This document shows, in pieces, positions 9,578 to 18,803 of a stretch of DNA of 64,000 nucleotides; the stretch's first letter is position 1, and every line of letters starts with the position of its first letter. The notes beneath the pieces are model-generated. The model was not told the DNA's origin. It worked only from the letters and a program-made list of their open reading frames with translations, and made no database searches. The stretch is from an uncultured Veillonellaceae bacterium (lineage in GTDB: Bacteria > Bacillota > Negativicutes > Veillonellales > Veillonellaceae): contig CAMBIX010000006.1 in assembly GCA_945867815.1 (NCBI GenBank), positions 1 to 64,000 on the forward strand, in the 5' to 3' direction. The translations under genes and the position numbers were made by a program.

Positions 9578-9612
9578 AAAAAAATCAGAGTAACTCTTTT
9601 GTTACTCTGATT
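9578..9612 (-). terminator. Terminator downstream of the Fur-family gene
   Basis: Minus-strand arms AATCAGAGTAAC and GTTACTCTGATT (12 bp, perfect) close a 6-nt loop and run into a T tract of seven. It lies 40 bp after the fur stop and 22 bp before sbcD. Confidence 0.9.
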
Positions 9613-9652
9613 ATAATATATTTTCTTATTTTCTGTAGTCCATCCGCAAGAC

Positions 9653-10072
9653 CTAGTGACTTTGTGCCTTACGACAGGCTGGACAAAGCCCGTCAAAAAG
9701 CAAATGATGATCATGAATCTTATAACCACTAATTTCTTCTACAGTCTTAACCATAGCCGAAATATTTAATCCATCTAAGTCATCTACTCGGTGACAACAA
9801 GTACAAACTAGATGTGAATGTTCATGCGTATCCCAGTCATAACGACAAGAATCATTGCCTACATTAATAATTTGCACTAAACCGATTTTTGCAAATATAT
9901 CCATTGTTTTATATATAGTCGCCAAACTCATTGTCGGGTTTTCTTCATGTAGTTCTCGATAAATTGTTTCTGCAGTCGGATGGTCAGTACGGCCATGCAA
10001 TACCTCATAAATAGCAACACGCTGAGGCGTAACTTTATAACCCTCATAACGTAACTTATGCGCAATATCCAT
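9653..10072 (-). CDS. Fur-family transcriptional regulator (PerR-like)
   Basis: A 139-aa repressor with an N-terminal winged helix (TPQRVAIYEVL; recognition helix around SLATIYKTMDIF) and a C-terminal metal-binding half. Structural zinc ligands are the pairs Cys90/Cys93 and Cys130/Cys133. Histidines at 83, 85 and 87 and the IHDHH cluster at 119-123 supply regulatory metal ligands. The composition suits a PerR-type peroxide sensor, but Fur or Zur cannot be excluded from sequence alone. Transcription is monocistronic (own promoter, own terminator). A 19-bp inverted repeat overlapping its -35 box suggests autoregulation. Confidence 0.88.
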   Translation of the reverse strand: MDIAHKLRYEGYKVTPQRVAIYEVLHGRTDHPTAETIYRELHEENPTMSLATIYKTMDIFAKIGLVQIINVGNDSCRYDWDTHEHSHLVCTCCHRVDDLDGLNISAMVKTVEEISGYKIHDHHLLFDGLCPACRKAQSH

Positions 10073-10111
10073 ACCATTACCCTCTTTCCTTGCAAAATAG
10101 TATTCAAATAT

Positions 10112-10149
10112 ATACTATATCTATCAACTATATAATACAATAAATTATA
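10112..10149 (-). promoter_or_regulatory. fur-family gene promoter with candidate autoregulatory operator
   Basis: On the minus strand TTGTAT (10135-10140) and TAGTAT (10112-10117) are 17 bp apart. A 19-bp element at 10131-10149, with arms TATAAT and ATTATA separated by 7 bp, overlaps the -35 box. Its size and AT-rich arms resemble PerR/Fur boxes, but the match is partial. Confidence 0.5.
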
Positions 10150-10227
10150 CATATAGGCAATACTGATTCTACATTATTTTTAAATATATTCACGAATTTT
10201 TAATGAAGTTTAAAATTCTTTTACTAC

Positions 10228-11790
10228 TTATGCCTTGAAATAGGGTTTAAAAGAGCTTGTATTTTGGTTATCTTCATAGCTATGTTCATTGCGCGGGCGA
10301 TTGTCTCGACGAGGGCGTCGTCTATCATCAGACCGACGACGGTCATCCCTGCGATGGCCTTGCCCCTCTCTACTATCACGACTATCTGAATGACGACGAT
10401 GACTACGGTAGTTACGACGACCACCTTCACGGCGACTATCTCGACCACTCCGCCGACGACGTACTCGTAAAGGGGCTTCCTCTGTAATTTTAACCGGTGT
10501 CATATCCGGTTCCTTCGTTAACAACTTAATGGCTGCGGAAACCAAAGCTACAGAATCCATATCCGTTAACAATTCTTCCGCACTAGCCCGATAGGTTTCT
10601 AACCGATCGCCACTTTCTACAGCGGCAATTAATTTTTGTACTGCTATTCGTTGCTGTCCTTCTAAAACTTCTGATAAAGATGGAGCCTTACGCCGTTCGA
10701 TTTTGCGTTTCATTAAACGTTCGATAGCATGTAAATGTTCAATTTCTCTAGGAATAACAAAGGTTGTTGCCTTGCCTGTACGACCAGCTCGACCAGTACG
10801 GCCAACACGGTGAACATAACTTTCAGGGTCTTGCGGCAAATCATAGTTATATACATGGGTAACCCCACTAATATCAAGACCACGAGCAGCTACATCAGTA
10901 GCTACCAAGATATCAATAGTTCCTTCGCGGAACTGACGAATAACACTATCTCGTTTAGGCTGAGATAAGTCACCATGAATGCCTTCGGCCATATAACCGC
11001 GTTTCTTTAAGCCTTCTGTAATTTCATCTACACGGCGTTTTGTCCGTCCAAAAATGATGGCTAAATCTGGATCCTGCATATCTAATAAACGACAAAGCAA
11101 GTCAAATTTTTGCCGATCTTGTACTTCAATATAATATTGTTCAATTAAATCCATGGTCACCTGTGTTGGTTTCATGCGGATTAATTGCGGTTCTTTTAAG
11201 TAAGTCTCTGCCAAATTCTGAATCGCCTTAGGCATAGTTGCTGAGAACAACAAGACCTGACGCTCTTCTGGTACAGCCGCTAAAATTGTATTAATATCAT
11301 CAATAAAGCCCATGTTCAACATTTCATCGGCTTCATCAAGAACAACCATTTTTACTTGATCAAACTGAATAGACTTGCGATTCATGTGGTCCATCAAACG
11401 ACCTGGCGTCGCTACAATAATCTGCGGTTTCTTCTTTAGGCTGCGGAACTGTCGCTGAATATCCTGCCCCCCATAAATAGGCAAGGCCTGAATGCTCATA
11501 TATTGAGCCATCTTATTAATTTCTTCAGCTACTTGAATAGCTAATTCCCGCGTTGGCGATAATACAAGGACCTGTACTTCATGATTATCTGGGTCAATTT
11601 TTTCTAAAGCCGGAATACCAAAAGCAGCCGTCTTACCTGTCCCCGTCTGAGCTTGCCCAATCATGTCCTGTCCAGCCATAGCCACTGGAATAGCTTCTTT
11701 TTGAATCGGTGTTGGTTCTTCAAAGCCCATATCATTCAAGGCTTTTAAAATAGCATCATTAATTTGTAAATTCTTAAAATTTTCTAACAT
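10228..11790 (-). CDS. cshA: DEAD-box ATP-dependent RNA helicase (CshA-type)
   Basis: An RNA helicase expected to act in RNA decay and ribosome assembly. The 520-aa protein has the Q motif, Walker A QTGTGKT near residue 47, DEAD within VLDEADEMLN, SAT, and the HRVGRTGRAG motif VI, in normal order. After residue 430 comes a low-complexity tail rich in Arg, Asp, Ser and His, typical of RNA-binding CshA tails. The gene stands alone behind a 220-bp leader with repeats and alternative pairings (see 11877-11991). RNase Y, a usual partner of CshA, is encoded at 50.4 kb. Confidence 0.93.
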   Translation of the reverse strand: MLENFKNLQINDAILKALNDMGFEEPTPIQKEAIPVAMAGQDMIGQAQTGTGKTAAFGIPALEKIDPDNHEVQVLVLSPTRELAIQVAEEINKMAQYMSIQALPIYGGQDIQRQFRSLKKKPQIIVATPGRLMDHMNRKSIQFDQVKMVVLDEADEMLNMGFIDDINTILAAVPEERQVLLFSATMPKAIQNLAETYLKEPQLIRMKPTQVTMDLIEQYYIEVQDRQKFDLLCRLLDMQDPDLAIIFGRTKRRVDEITEGLKKRGYMAEGIHGDLSQPKRDSVIRQFREGTIDILVATDVAARGLDISGVTHVYNYDLPQDPESYVHRVGRTGRAGRTGKATTFVIPREIEHLHAIERLMKRKIERRKAPSLSEVLEGQQRIAVQKLIAAVESGDRLETYRASAEELLTDMDSVALVSAAIKLLTKEPDMTPVKITEEAPLRVRRRRSGRDSRREGGRRNYRSHRRHSDSRDSREGQGHRRDDRRRSDDRRRPRRDNRPRNEHSYEDNQNTSSFKPYFKA

Positions 11791-11876
11791 ATATGTCTGT
11801 CTCCTATAAAGGGACGCCTTCCGCTATCCCTTACTTTACTTTTAGTCTTTTTATTTATTTCTCTTAACACAAGGCT

Positions 11877-11991
11877 TTATCTTGTGTGTATAACAAGGCC
11901 CGCTAAGGTGATTAGGCTGGCATTAAGAATAGGTTATGTTTTATCTTATATATATAACAAAGCACGCAAAAGCCTAATGGCTTAACCTATT
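11877..11991 (-). promoter_or_regulatory. Structured leader upstream of the DEAD-box helicase
   Basis: Two 27-bp imperfect repeats (11877-11903 and 11941-11967, 22 identities, offset 64 bp) lie between tex and the helicase gene. Two sets of complementary arms interleave: ATTAGGC (11911-11917) with GCCTAAT (11972-11978), and AATAGGTTA (11928-11936) with TAACCTATT (11983-11991). The order implies either a pseudoknot or mutually exclusive hairpins. No assigned function. Confidence 0.45.
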
Positions 11992-12014
11992 TTTATTAGT
12001 CGTCTTTCCCATCG

Positions 12015-14177
12015 CTACCGTTTCGCTTTGGGTAAAGTTAACCCTATCCGGTTACGCTGGCTATCTACTGTTAAAATTTCTACTTCTATCCGTTGTCCCA
12101 CAGCCACTATATCCTCCGGATGCTGATTGCGCTTACAAAACTGACTGCGATGCAAGAGACCAGCCGTCTTAAGACCTAAATCAACAAAAGCACCAAAATC
12201 AACAACATTTTGTATGGTTCCTGTAATGACTGTTCCTACCTGCAAATCTTCCAGCTTTACAATATGTGCTCGAGGAATCGGTGCCGGTAATTCATCTCGT
12301 GGGTCACGTCCTGGCCGCTTCAAAGCTTCCATAATATCTCGCACAGTCGGTTCCCCAGCTCCTAGACGAAGTGCTAAATCAGCCGCATCTAGTCTATCTA
12401 ATTGAGCCCGCACACGAGCAATACCTTCCTTAGTCAGTAAGTCTTCTAACTGACACCCCGTTTCTTCTATAATTTTTGCAGCTAACTCATAGGATTCCGG
12501 ATGAACTGATGTCCTATCTAGACCAATCTGACTATCTTTTATCCGCAAAAAACCAGCACATTGAGTAAAGGCCGCTGGCCCTAGACGAGCCACTTTTAAC
12601 AAGGCCTTACGAGATTGAAAGGCTCCATGCTCCTTACGATAGGCCACAATATTATCGGCAATAGTCGCCGTAATACCAGCTACATGCTTAAGTATGGCTG
12701 GTGAAGCTGTGTTCAATTCAACACCGACATGATTAACAACAGACTCAACCACCTGATCTAAGGTATGTGCCAATTGTTTTTGATTTACATCATGCTGATA
12801 TTGACCAACACCAATGGATTTTGGGTCAATTTTAACAGATTCTGCCATAGGGTCCTGCACACGGCGAGCAATAGAAACCGCCCCACGAATAGATACATCC
12901 AAATCAGGTAGTTCTTCTACGGCTAGCTTTGATGCCGAGTAAATAGAAGCCCCAGCTTCATTAGTAATGACATATTTACAAGCAATGCCTTCTTCTTCAA
13001 TTAATTCTGACACAAACTGTTCCGTTTCATAAGAGGCCGTTCCATTACCAATAGATAAAAGTGTCACCCGCCACTTGCGAATCATGGCCGCCATACGCTG
13101 CTTGGCTTCGTCCTTGCGTTCTTGGCTCATAGTTAAATAGAAAATAGCATGGTCCAGCACATTTCCTTGGGCGTCAATAACAGCCGTCTTACACCCATTT
13201 CGATAACCAGGATCAAGCCCCATAATAACATGGCCAGCCAAGGGCGATTGCAAAAGCACATGCCGTAAATTAACACCAAAAACGCGAATAGCCTGCTCAT
13301 CAGCTTTTTCTGTTAACTCGCGTCGAATATCCCGTTCTAGACTTGGAAAAATCAATCGCTTATAAGCATCACGAACGGCATTAGCCTTCCAGTCATCAAA
13401 AAGGCCCGGCTTAGGGGAAATCTGCCGAATTAAGCCCCTTATATAATGCTCATCAGGTGCTTGCAAGATTACTTTTAAAAAGCCTAACTTCTCGCCCCGA
13501 TTAATAGCCAAAATTCGATGAGACGGTAATTGCTTAACTGGTTCTTCATAATCATCATATTGTAAAAATACCTGTTTTTCTTCTTGGTCATCACCAACAA
13601 GTTCCGTATATAAGACGCCATCTCTAATGAGCGCCTTACGTAGACGAGCCCGCACATCCGCCGAATCACTAATCATTTCAGCTAGAATATCACTAGCCCC
13701 CTGCAAGGCCTCTCTGACTGTTGGTAAGTCCTGACTTATAAATGCTTTAGCTGCTTCTTCAGCAGACTCTGCCTGCGTCCGTCCAGTAACCATCAGTTCA
13801 GCTAAAGGTTCAAGGCCTCGCTCTTTAGCAATCATGGCCCGCGTCCGTCGCTTCGGCCGATAAGGCAAGTATATATCTTCTAATTCTTGCAGCTTATAAG
13901 ACTGATTAATCTTATCTGCTAAGGCATCTGTCAATTGGCCCTGCTCACTAATGGAACGAATAATCTCTTCCTTGCGAGTCTCCACATTACGCAAATAGGA
14001 TAATCGGTCTTCTATTGTCCGCAACTGCTCGTCTGTTAATTCGCCTGTTTTTTCCTTACGGTACCTAGCGACAAAGGGTAGCGTATTGCCTTCATCAAAT
14101 AAAGAAACCGCTGCCTCTACTTGCCACGATTTTACTGCTAATTCCTTAGCAATCATCCCATAGATGGGTGTCGTCAT
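12015..14177 (-). CDS. tex: Tex-family RNA-binding transcription accessory protein
   Basis: A 720-aa protein of the Tex/Spt6-like family. The N-terminal helical domain is followed by a YqgF-like RNase H fold around residues 320-450 (IMGLDPGYRNGCKTAV). A helix-hairpin-helix region follows near 480-560, and a C-terminal S1 RNA-binding domain lies at about 645-715 (GTVITGTIQNVVDFGAFVDL). The length is standard. The start overlaps the folA stop by 4 bp, making tex the last gene of the recQ-thyA-folA-tex run. Its molecular role is poorly defined in the family, so only nucleic-acid binding is claimed. Confidence 0.94.
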   Translation of the reverse strand: MTTPIYGMIAKELAVKSWQVEAAVSLFDEGNTLPFVARYRKEKTGELTDEQLRTIEDRLSYLRNVETRKEEIIRSISEQGQLTDALADKINQSYKLQELEDIYLPYRPKRRTRAMIAKERGLEPLAELMVTGRTQAESAEEAAKAFISQDLPTVREALQGASDILAEMISDSADVRARLRKALIRDGVLYTELVGDDQEEKQVFLQYDDYEEPVKQLPSHRILAINRGEKLGFLKVILQAPDEHYIRGLIRQISPKPGLFDDWKANAVRDAYKRLIFPSLERDIRRELTEKADEQAIRVFGVNLRHVLLQSPLAGHVIMGLDPGYRNGCKTAVIDAQGNVLDHAIFYLTMSQERKDEAKQRMAAMIRKWRVTLLSIGNGTASYETEQFVSELIEEEGIACKYVITNEAGASIYSASKLAVEELPDLDVSIRGAVSIARRVQDPMAESVKIDPKSIGVGQYQHDVNQKQLAHTLDQVVESVVNHVGVELNTASPAILKHVAGITATIADNIVAYRKEHGAFQSRKALLKVARLGPAAFTQCAGFLRIKDSQIGLDRTSVHPESYELAAKIIEETGCQLEDLLTKEGIARVRAQLDRLDAADLALRLGAGEPTVRDIMEALKRPGRDPRDELPAPIPRAHIVKLEDLQVGTVITGTIQNVVDFGAFVDLGLKTAGLLHRSQFCKRNQHPEDIVAVGQRIEVEILTVDSQRNRIGLTLPKAKR

Positions 14178-14671
14178 ATAGACTCCTTCCGTTTATAGGT
14201 AACAAAATCATAAGTTACCTTTGCTTTACCTTGTTCTCTTCCAGGTCGTCGTTCAATTTCTTCAAATATATGCCTATCAATCGGGGGAAAATAGGCATCC
14301 CCTTCATAATCGTTGTTCACTTCTGTTACGTAGAGATAGCTCGCATAAGGCAGCAATAACTTATAAATCTCTGCCCCGCCAATACAATAAACTTCTCTTT
14401 CCTTTTTAACTGCTTCTAATAATTCCGGCAAACTATAAAAAACACGGACGCCTTCAAAAGGTGGTACATAATTTTTATTTCGCGTTAACACCCAATGCGT
14501 TCGATTGGGCAACTGACCTGGTAATGATTCCAATGTACGCCGTCCCATTATTATAACATGATTAGTCGTCATTTGCTTAAAATGTCTTAAATCTTCACCA
14601 ATATGCCATAGTAAGGCATTATTTTTACCAATTACATTATTATGAGCCTTAGCCACAATGATATGAAGCAT
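14174..14671 (-). CDS. folA: Dihydrofolate reductase
   Basis: Reduces dihydrofolate to tetrahydrofolate with NADPH. The 165-aa sequence begins with the usual IIVAKAHNNVIGKNN core and the LLWHIGEDLRHFK helix that holds the folate-binding acidic residue. IMGRRTLESLP and CIGGAEIY are the cofactor motifs. The start codon overlaps the last base of thyA. Pairing with thymidylate synthase makes functional sense, because ThyA oxidises methylenetetrahydrofolate to dihydrofolate, which FolA recycles. Confidence 0.96.
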   Translation of the reverse strand: MLHIIVAKAHNNVIGKNNALLWHIGEDLRHFKQMTTNHVIIMGRRTLESLPGQLPNRTHWVLTRNKNYVPPFEGVRVFYSLPELLEAVKKEREVYCIGGAEIYKLLLPYASYLYVTEVNNDYEGDAYFPPIDRHIFEEIERRPGREQGKAKVTYDFVTYKRKESI

Positions 14672-15462
14672 TAAACAGCTACCTCCATAGACAATTTACC
14701 TAAATGTTCATAGCCTTCTAAGCGAATATCCTCTGGTTTAAACTGATAAAAATCAGTTACCTCTGGATTAATCCATAGACTTGGTGCTGTCTTAGCCTGT
14801 TCAGCCCGTTCTAGCTGTGTCTTTAAGGCCTCTACATGATTTTCATAAATATGTGCATTATTAATAACATGCATAAAAGTACCTGGACGAAAACCACTGA
14901 CCTGAGCAATCAAATGAATCAAAACGGCATATTGAGCCATATTAAAAGGAATACCTAGGCCCATATCACCACTGCGTTGTACCAAAGTACAATTTAAACG
15001 ACCATCTGTTACATCCCATAAGGTTTCATAAGCACAAGGCTGCAAGGCCATATCTGGCAAATCTTCTACATTCCACAAGGTAACAATCATACGACGACTT
15101 TGGGGATTATCCTTCAAGGTAGCTAACAAAGTATCTAATTGATGAAATTTAGCTATCTGATAACCATAGGCTTTACCTATAGTGCCATCAGGCCGCATCC
15201 ATTCATTCCACACCTTGACGCCCATATCCTGTAATTTATGCACATCATTGCTCTGCAGCTGCCAAATCCATAAAAGTTCCTTAACCGCTGTTTTAAAAGC
15301 CACAAACTTAGTTGTCAAAATAGGAAACTCTTTTTCTAAATCAAATCGCATCACCTGTTGTGGCAATTTATAGGCGGGCACGCCCGTCCGATTGTTAGCA
15401 TAATAACCATGATCCAAAATATCTTTTACAATCTGTAAATATTGCTTATCCGCTTGACTCAT
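14671..15462 (-). CDS. thyA: Thymidylate synthase (ThyA type)
   Basis: Methylates dUMP to dTMP using methylenetetrahydrofolate. The length of 263 aa, the RRMIVTLWN phosphate-binding segment, [13 protein letters not shown] and HIYENHVE are classical ThyA features. The catalytic cysteine is near residue 143 in [10 protein letters not shown]; the usual PCH is here PCA, a variation seen by eye that deserves comparison with relatives. It is 3 bp downstream of recQ and overlaps folA by one base. Confidence 0.94.
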   Translation of the reverse strand: MSQADKQYLQIVKDILDHGYYANNRTGVPAYKLPQQVMRFDLEKEFPILTTKFVAFKTAVKELLWIWQLQSNDVHKLQDMGVKVWNEWMRPDGTIGKAYGYQIAKFHQLDTLLATLKDNPQSRRMIVTLWNVEDLPDMALQPCAYETLWDVTDGRLNCTLVQRSGDMGLGIPFNMAQYAVLIHLIAQVSGFRPGTFMHVINNAHIYENHVEALKTQLERAEQAKTAPSLWINPEVTDFYQFKPEDIRLEGYEHLGKLSMEVAV

Positions 15463-15465
15463 TTC

Positions 15466-17292
15466 TTACTCCTTATCTATATAACTGCCTATAACTTTCA
15501 AAAAAGCTAGTCCATATCGCTTTAACTTAGCCTGACCAATCCCCTTAATCTCACACATATCAGCCAAGGTCTTTGGTTTTTTAGCAGCCATATCAATTAA
15601 TACCGTATCAGCAAAAATCAAATACGGTGGTATATGCTGCTCATCGGCTAAGCGTTTACGTAACTGCCGTAAATGTTCAAACAAACTAGCCGACTCCTTA
15701 GAGGATACGCCTTGCCGTCTTGTAGTCGTTGCGTTTCGTCCTACATGACCGGTCTTCACAATCTGCCGCCGTACTTCATGGACTTCAACTTGACCAGCTA
15801 ATACCTCTTCTCCACCTGGTGTTAATTGCAAAATAGGGTATTTGCCTGTAGTCATAAGCAAATAGCCAGTCCCTACTAACATACGAATAAAGCCCTTTAC
15901 ATCCGCCTCCGTCATAGCCTGGAGACTCCCAAACATAGATAAACCATCAAGGCCTAACCGCATAATGCGGTCTGTCCGATGCCCTCTCACAATATCCGTA
16001 ATCATAGATAAGCCATACCGTTCTTCTGTCATGCGAACCGCCCGCAAGACAAGTTTAGCCTGTGGTGTCATATCTCGCTGAGCCTGCCTATGCAGACAAG
16101 AGGAACAATTATCACAATGAGTCCACGATACATGCTCACCAAAATAAGCCAACATAAACTTCCGTAAGCACCCACTAGTAAAACAATAATCAATCATACT
16201 CTGCAATTTAGATAATTCCACACGTTGTCTAGCTGGGTCCTGCACAGACTGCTCAATTAAATACTTATGAATCATCACATCACGGCCACTATATAAAAGG
16301 ACACACTCTGATGGTGCCCCATCGCGACCTGCTCGTCCCGCCTCTTGATAGTAACTTTCCATATTACGAGGCATCTGATAATGCAACACATAACGTACGT
16401 TACTCTTATCTATACCCATACCAAAAGCATTGGTAGCCACCATAACCTGCACCTTGTCATAAGCATAACGCGCCTGCTCCGTCTTACGTACTTCATCAGA
16501 TAAACCGCCATGATAATAACCCGCCTCTATACCGGCCTTAATTAAGGTCTGATAGACTTGCTCTACATCTTTACGAGTCGAACAATAAATAATACCGTTT
16601 TCTTTTTTATGATTCTTTACATACTGCAACATATACTGCATGCGGTTATCAGCCTGTACAACAGCAAAAGATAAATTAGGCCGATCAAAGCCAGTAATAT
16701 GCAAGACGGCTTTTTCCAACCCCAAGAGGCGCCTCATATCTTGTTGCACTTCTTTTGTAGCACTAGCTGTGAAAGCCCCTACCACTGGCTTATGAGGCAA
16801 CTCATTAATAAAATCGCCAATCAAGCGATAGGACGGCCTAAAGTCATGCCCCCATTGAGAAACACAGTGGGCTTCGTCGATAATGACTTGGGCAATAGGC
16901 AGGCTTAGTAAAATACTTCGAAAATAATCGACTCCTAACCGTTCCGGTGCTAAATAAACCAATTTAACATGCCCACTTCGCACTTGGTATAACTGTTTAT
17001 TAAACTCATCACGTTTCAATAGACTGTTAAAACAAACGGCAGGTATATGTTGCTGCCGTAAGCCCTCTACTTGATCCTGCATCAAAGATATTAACGGAGA
17101 AAAGACCAAAGTGATTCCCTTCTTGACTAGGGCTGGAATCTGAAAGCATATAGACTTACCGGCTCCTGTTGGCATAATAGCCAGTATATCTTGTCCATTT
17201 AATAAGGCCTGCACCGGTTTTTCTTGCGCTGGTCGAAAGGAATCATAACCAAAATATTCTTTTAATAAAGACAAGGCTTCTGGTGCTACCAT
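15466..17292 (-). CDS. recQ: ATP-dependent DNA helicase RecQ
   Basis: A 3'-5' DNA helicase for recombination and fork repair. The 608-aa protein has Walker A MPTGAGKS near residue 41, the DEAH box ([20 protein letters not shown]), and motif [13 protein letters not shown] zinc-binding RQC region follows with its cysteines around 375-400 ([17 protein letters not shown]). A C-terminal HRDC domain ends near residue 600. It is the first gene of the recQ-thyA-folA-tex run and is transcribed divergently from tmcAL. Confidence 0.95.
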   Translation of the reverse strand: MVAPEALSLLKEYFGYDSFRPAQEKPVQALLNGQDILAIMPTGAGKSICFQIPALVKKGITLVFSPLISLMQDQVEGLRQQHIPAVCFNSLLKRDEFNKQLYQVRSGHVKLVYLAPERLGVDYFRSILLSLPIAQVIIDEAHCVSQWGHDFRPSYRLIGDFINELPHKPVVGAFTASATKEVQQDMRRLLGLEKAVLHITGFDRPNLSFAVVQADNRMQYMLQYVKNHKKENGIIYCSTRKDVEQVYQTLIKAGIEAGYYHGGLSDEVRKTEQARYAYDKVQVMVATNAFGMGIDKSNVRYVLHYQMPRNMESYYQEAGRAGRDGAPSECVLLYSGRDVMIHKYLIEQSVQDPARQRVELSKLQSMIDYCFTSGCLRKFMLAYFGEHVSWTHCDNCSSCLHRQAQRDMTPQAKLVLRAVRMTEERYGLSMITDIVRGHRTDRIMRLGLDGLSMFGSLQAMTEADVKGFIRMLVGTGYLLMTTGKYPILQLTPGGEEVLAGQVEVHEVRRQIVKTGHVGRNATTTRRQGVSSKESASLFEHLRQLRKRLADEQHIPPYLIFADTVLIDMAAKKPKTLADMCEIKGIGQAKLKRYGLAFLKVIGSYIDKE

Positions 17293-17354
17293 TCTATAGT
17301 CCTTCCTACTTCATTTAATCTAACTTCTTCCATGAATCCTCTTTCTCTAATTTC

Positions 17355-17378
17355 TAATTGACTACTAGTAGTCAATTA
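17355..17378. promoter_or_regulatory. Perfect 24-bp palindrome, candidate operator
   Basis: The half-site TAATTGACTACT is followed directly by its exact reverse complement. It lies in the 212-bp divergent interval between recQ (minus) and tmcAL (plus), 63 bp upstream of recQ. No T tract follows, so an operator is more likely than a terminator. The binding protein is unknown. Confidence 0.5.
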
Positions 17379-17504
17379 ATCCTTCTTTATATCTGTCTAA
17401 CCAATCTTATAATAGGTCTCTTACCTATAATAGTATATAATACATATAGATTATTGTAAGCGTAAAGTTATACGCTCTTTAACTGTCTACAATATAGAGG
17501 TCTT

Positions 17505-18794
17505 ATGCAATCCATTGGTATTATCACAGAATACAACCCCTTTCACTCAGGGCATGCTTACCAACTCGCTTGGTTAAAAAATAAATTTCCTAATCATATG
17601 CTCATAATCGCCATGAGTGGCGCATTTACCCAGCGCGGCTTACCTGCCCTTATGAGTAAATTTGTACGAGCCCAAATGGCTATTAGCTGTGGCGCTGACA
17701 TTGTCCTTGAACTACCAGCCGCCTATGCTCTTTGCAGTGCCCAAGGCTTTGCATCTGGTGGCCTGTCCCTCTTATCACAAGTGGGGTGTTCCTATCTCGC
17801 CTTTGGTAGTGAACTCACCAATACTAACTTATTTATAAAAACAGCTCACATCAGCCTGTCTCCTCTTGTACAAGACGACTGCCGAAAACTCCTACAAGAA
17901 GGTCATGCCTATGGCTACGCCCTACGGCAGGCCATTATAAAGGCCCTGCCAGAAAGTGTCCCACTCTTAAGTCAACCTAACGCCCTCTTAGGGCTCGAAT
18001 ATGTAAAAGCGATTATAAGTGGGCATTTACCCATACAGCCCCTGCCTATCAAACGCCAAGGACACTACAACCAAGCACAAGCACCCAAGGATGCCGCAGC
18101 TCCTTCTGGCCGCTTCTTACGCCAAGTCATTCAAAAGGAGCTAACTTCCTGTCCAAATTCTATAGGTGCCGCATTAAATCAAGAACTACCTATCTATAAC
18201 ACCTTAACTAAACTAGCGCCTTATATTCCACCAGAAACGTTGACTCTTTATAAGGACGTCTTACAGGCAGGTGCCCTTACAGACTATACCCGTTTTGACG
18301 ATCAAAGCTTAAGTGCTTGGCGCCGTGCTAACCTAGCTAGTATAATAAGCCTACCTACCGTAAACGAAGGCCTAGAAAACACCTTCTTACAAGCAGCCGC
18401 TCAGCCATCTATGCAGGATTTTTACAAAATGTGTAAATCAAAACGCTACTCCTATAGCCGCCTACAACGAATCAGTGCCTACCTACTCTTAAATTATCCT
18501 AAAAATCTCTACCAAGAAATACAAACCGCAGCAAGGGCTGTTCCCTATGCCCGCCTCCTAGGGGCTTCCTCTCGCGGCCGTTTCTGGTTAAAAGAAAGCC
18601 CTAAGCTTCCTATTCCTTTAATTCAAAAATGGGCCCCTTTTTATCGACAATCTCAAGGCTTAAGCAAGGAACTCGCCCAATTAGACACCTTAGCAAGCAA
18701 TCTGCAGTCCCTTTGCTTTTGGTCACCTAAGGCTAGACAAGGTCAAAAAGATTTTACACAAAACCCCTATATCCAAAAGGCCACCCAGCTATAG
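17505..18794 (+). CDS. tmcAL: tRNA(Met) cytidine acetate ligase
   Basis: TmcAL activates acetate with ATP and forms N4-acetylcytidine at the wobble position of elongator tRNA-Met. The 429-aa sequence begins with the nucleotidyltransferase signature GIITEYNPFHSGH (about 5-17). It keeps the downstream family motifs SKFVRAQMAISCGADIVLELP and SYSRLQRISAYLLL. It is one of only three plus-strand genes in the window. Its last codons form the left half of a terminator shared with pyrR, which converges from the other side with 8 bp between the stops. AATATAGAGG precedes the ATG. Confidence 0.93.
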   Translation: MQSIGIITEYNPFHSGHAYQLAWLKNKFPNHMLIIAMSGAFTQRGLPALMSKFVRAQMAISCGADIVLELPAAYALCSAQGFASGGLSLLSQVGCSYLAFGSELTNTNLFIKTAHISLSPLVQDDCRKLLQEGHAYGYALRQAIIKALPESVPLLSQPNALLGLEYVKAIISGHLPIQPLPIKRQGHYNQAQAPKDAAAPSGRFLRQVIQKELTSCPNSIGAALNQELPIYNTLTKLAPYIPPETLTLYKDVLQAGALTDYTRFDDQSLSAWRRANLASIISLPTVNEGLENTFLQAAAQPSMQDFYKMCKSKRYSYSRLQRISAYLLLNYPKNLYQEIQTAARAVPYARLLGASSRGRFWLKESPKLPIPLIQKWAPFYRQSQGLSKELAQLDTLASNLQSLCFWSPKARQGQKDFTQNPYIQKATQL

Positions 18795-18803
18795 CTGGGT
18801 GGC
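18780..18803. terminator. Bidirectional terminator overlapping tmcAL and pyrR stop codons
   Basis: A 24-bp perfect palindrome with arms GCCACCCAGC and GCTGGGTGGC around TATA. The plus side runs into a pyrimidine-rich TATTCTTCTTTT, the minus side into CTTTTGG. It contains the tmcAL stop (18792-18794) and its last base is part of the pyrR stop (18803-18805), so it ends both convergent genes. Confidence 0.8.

Noticed and set aside
10257-10487. Asp/Tyr/His-rich frame on the plus strand
   Set aside because: It is the shadow of the Arg/Asp-rich helicase tail; its odd composition mirrors those repeats.
17459-17476. AGCGTA-TACGCT hairpin just upstream of tmcAL
   Set aside because: A six-base stem without supporting signals; too weak to list as a feature.
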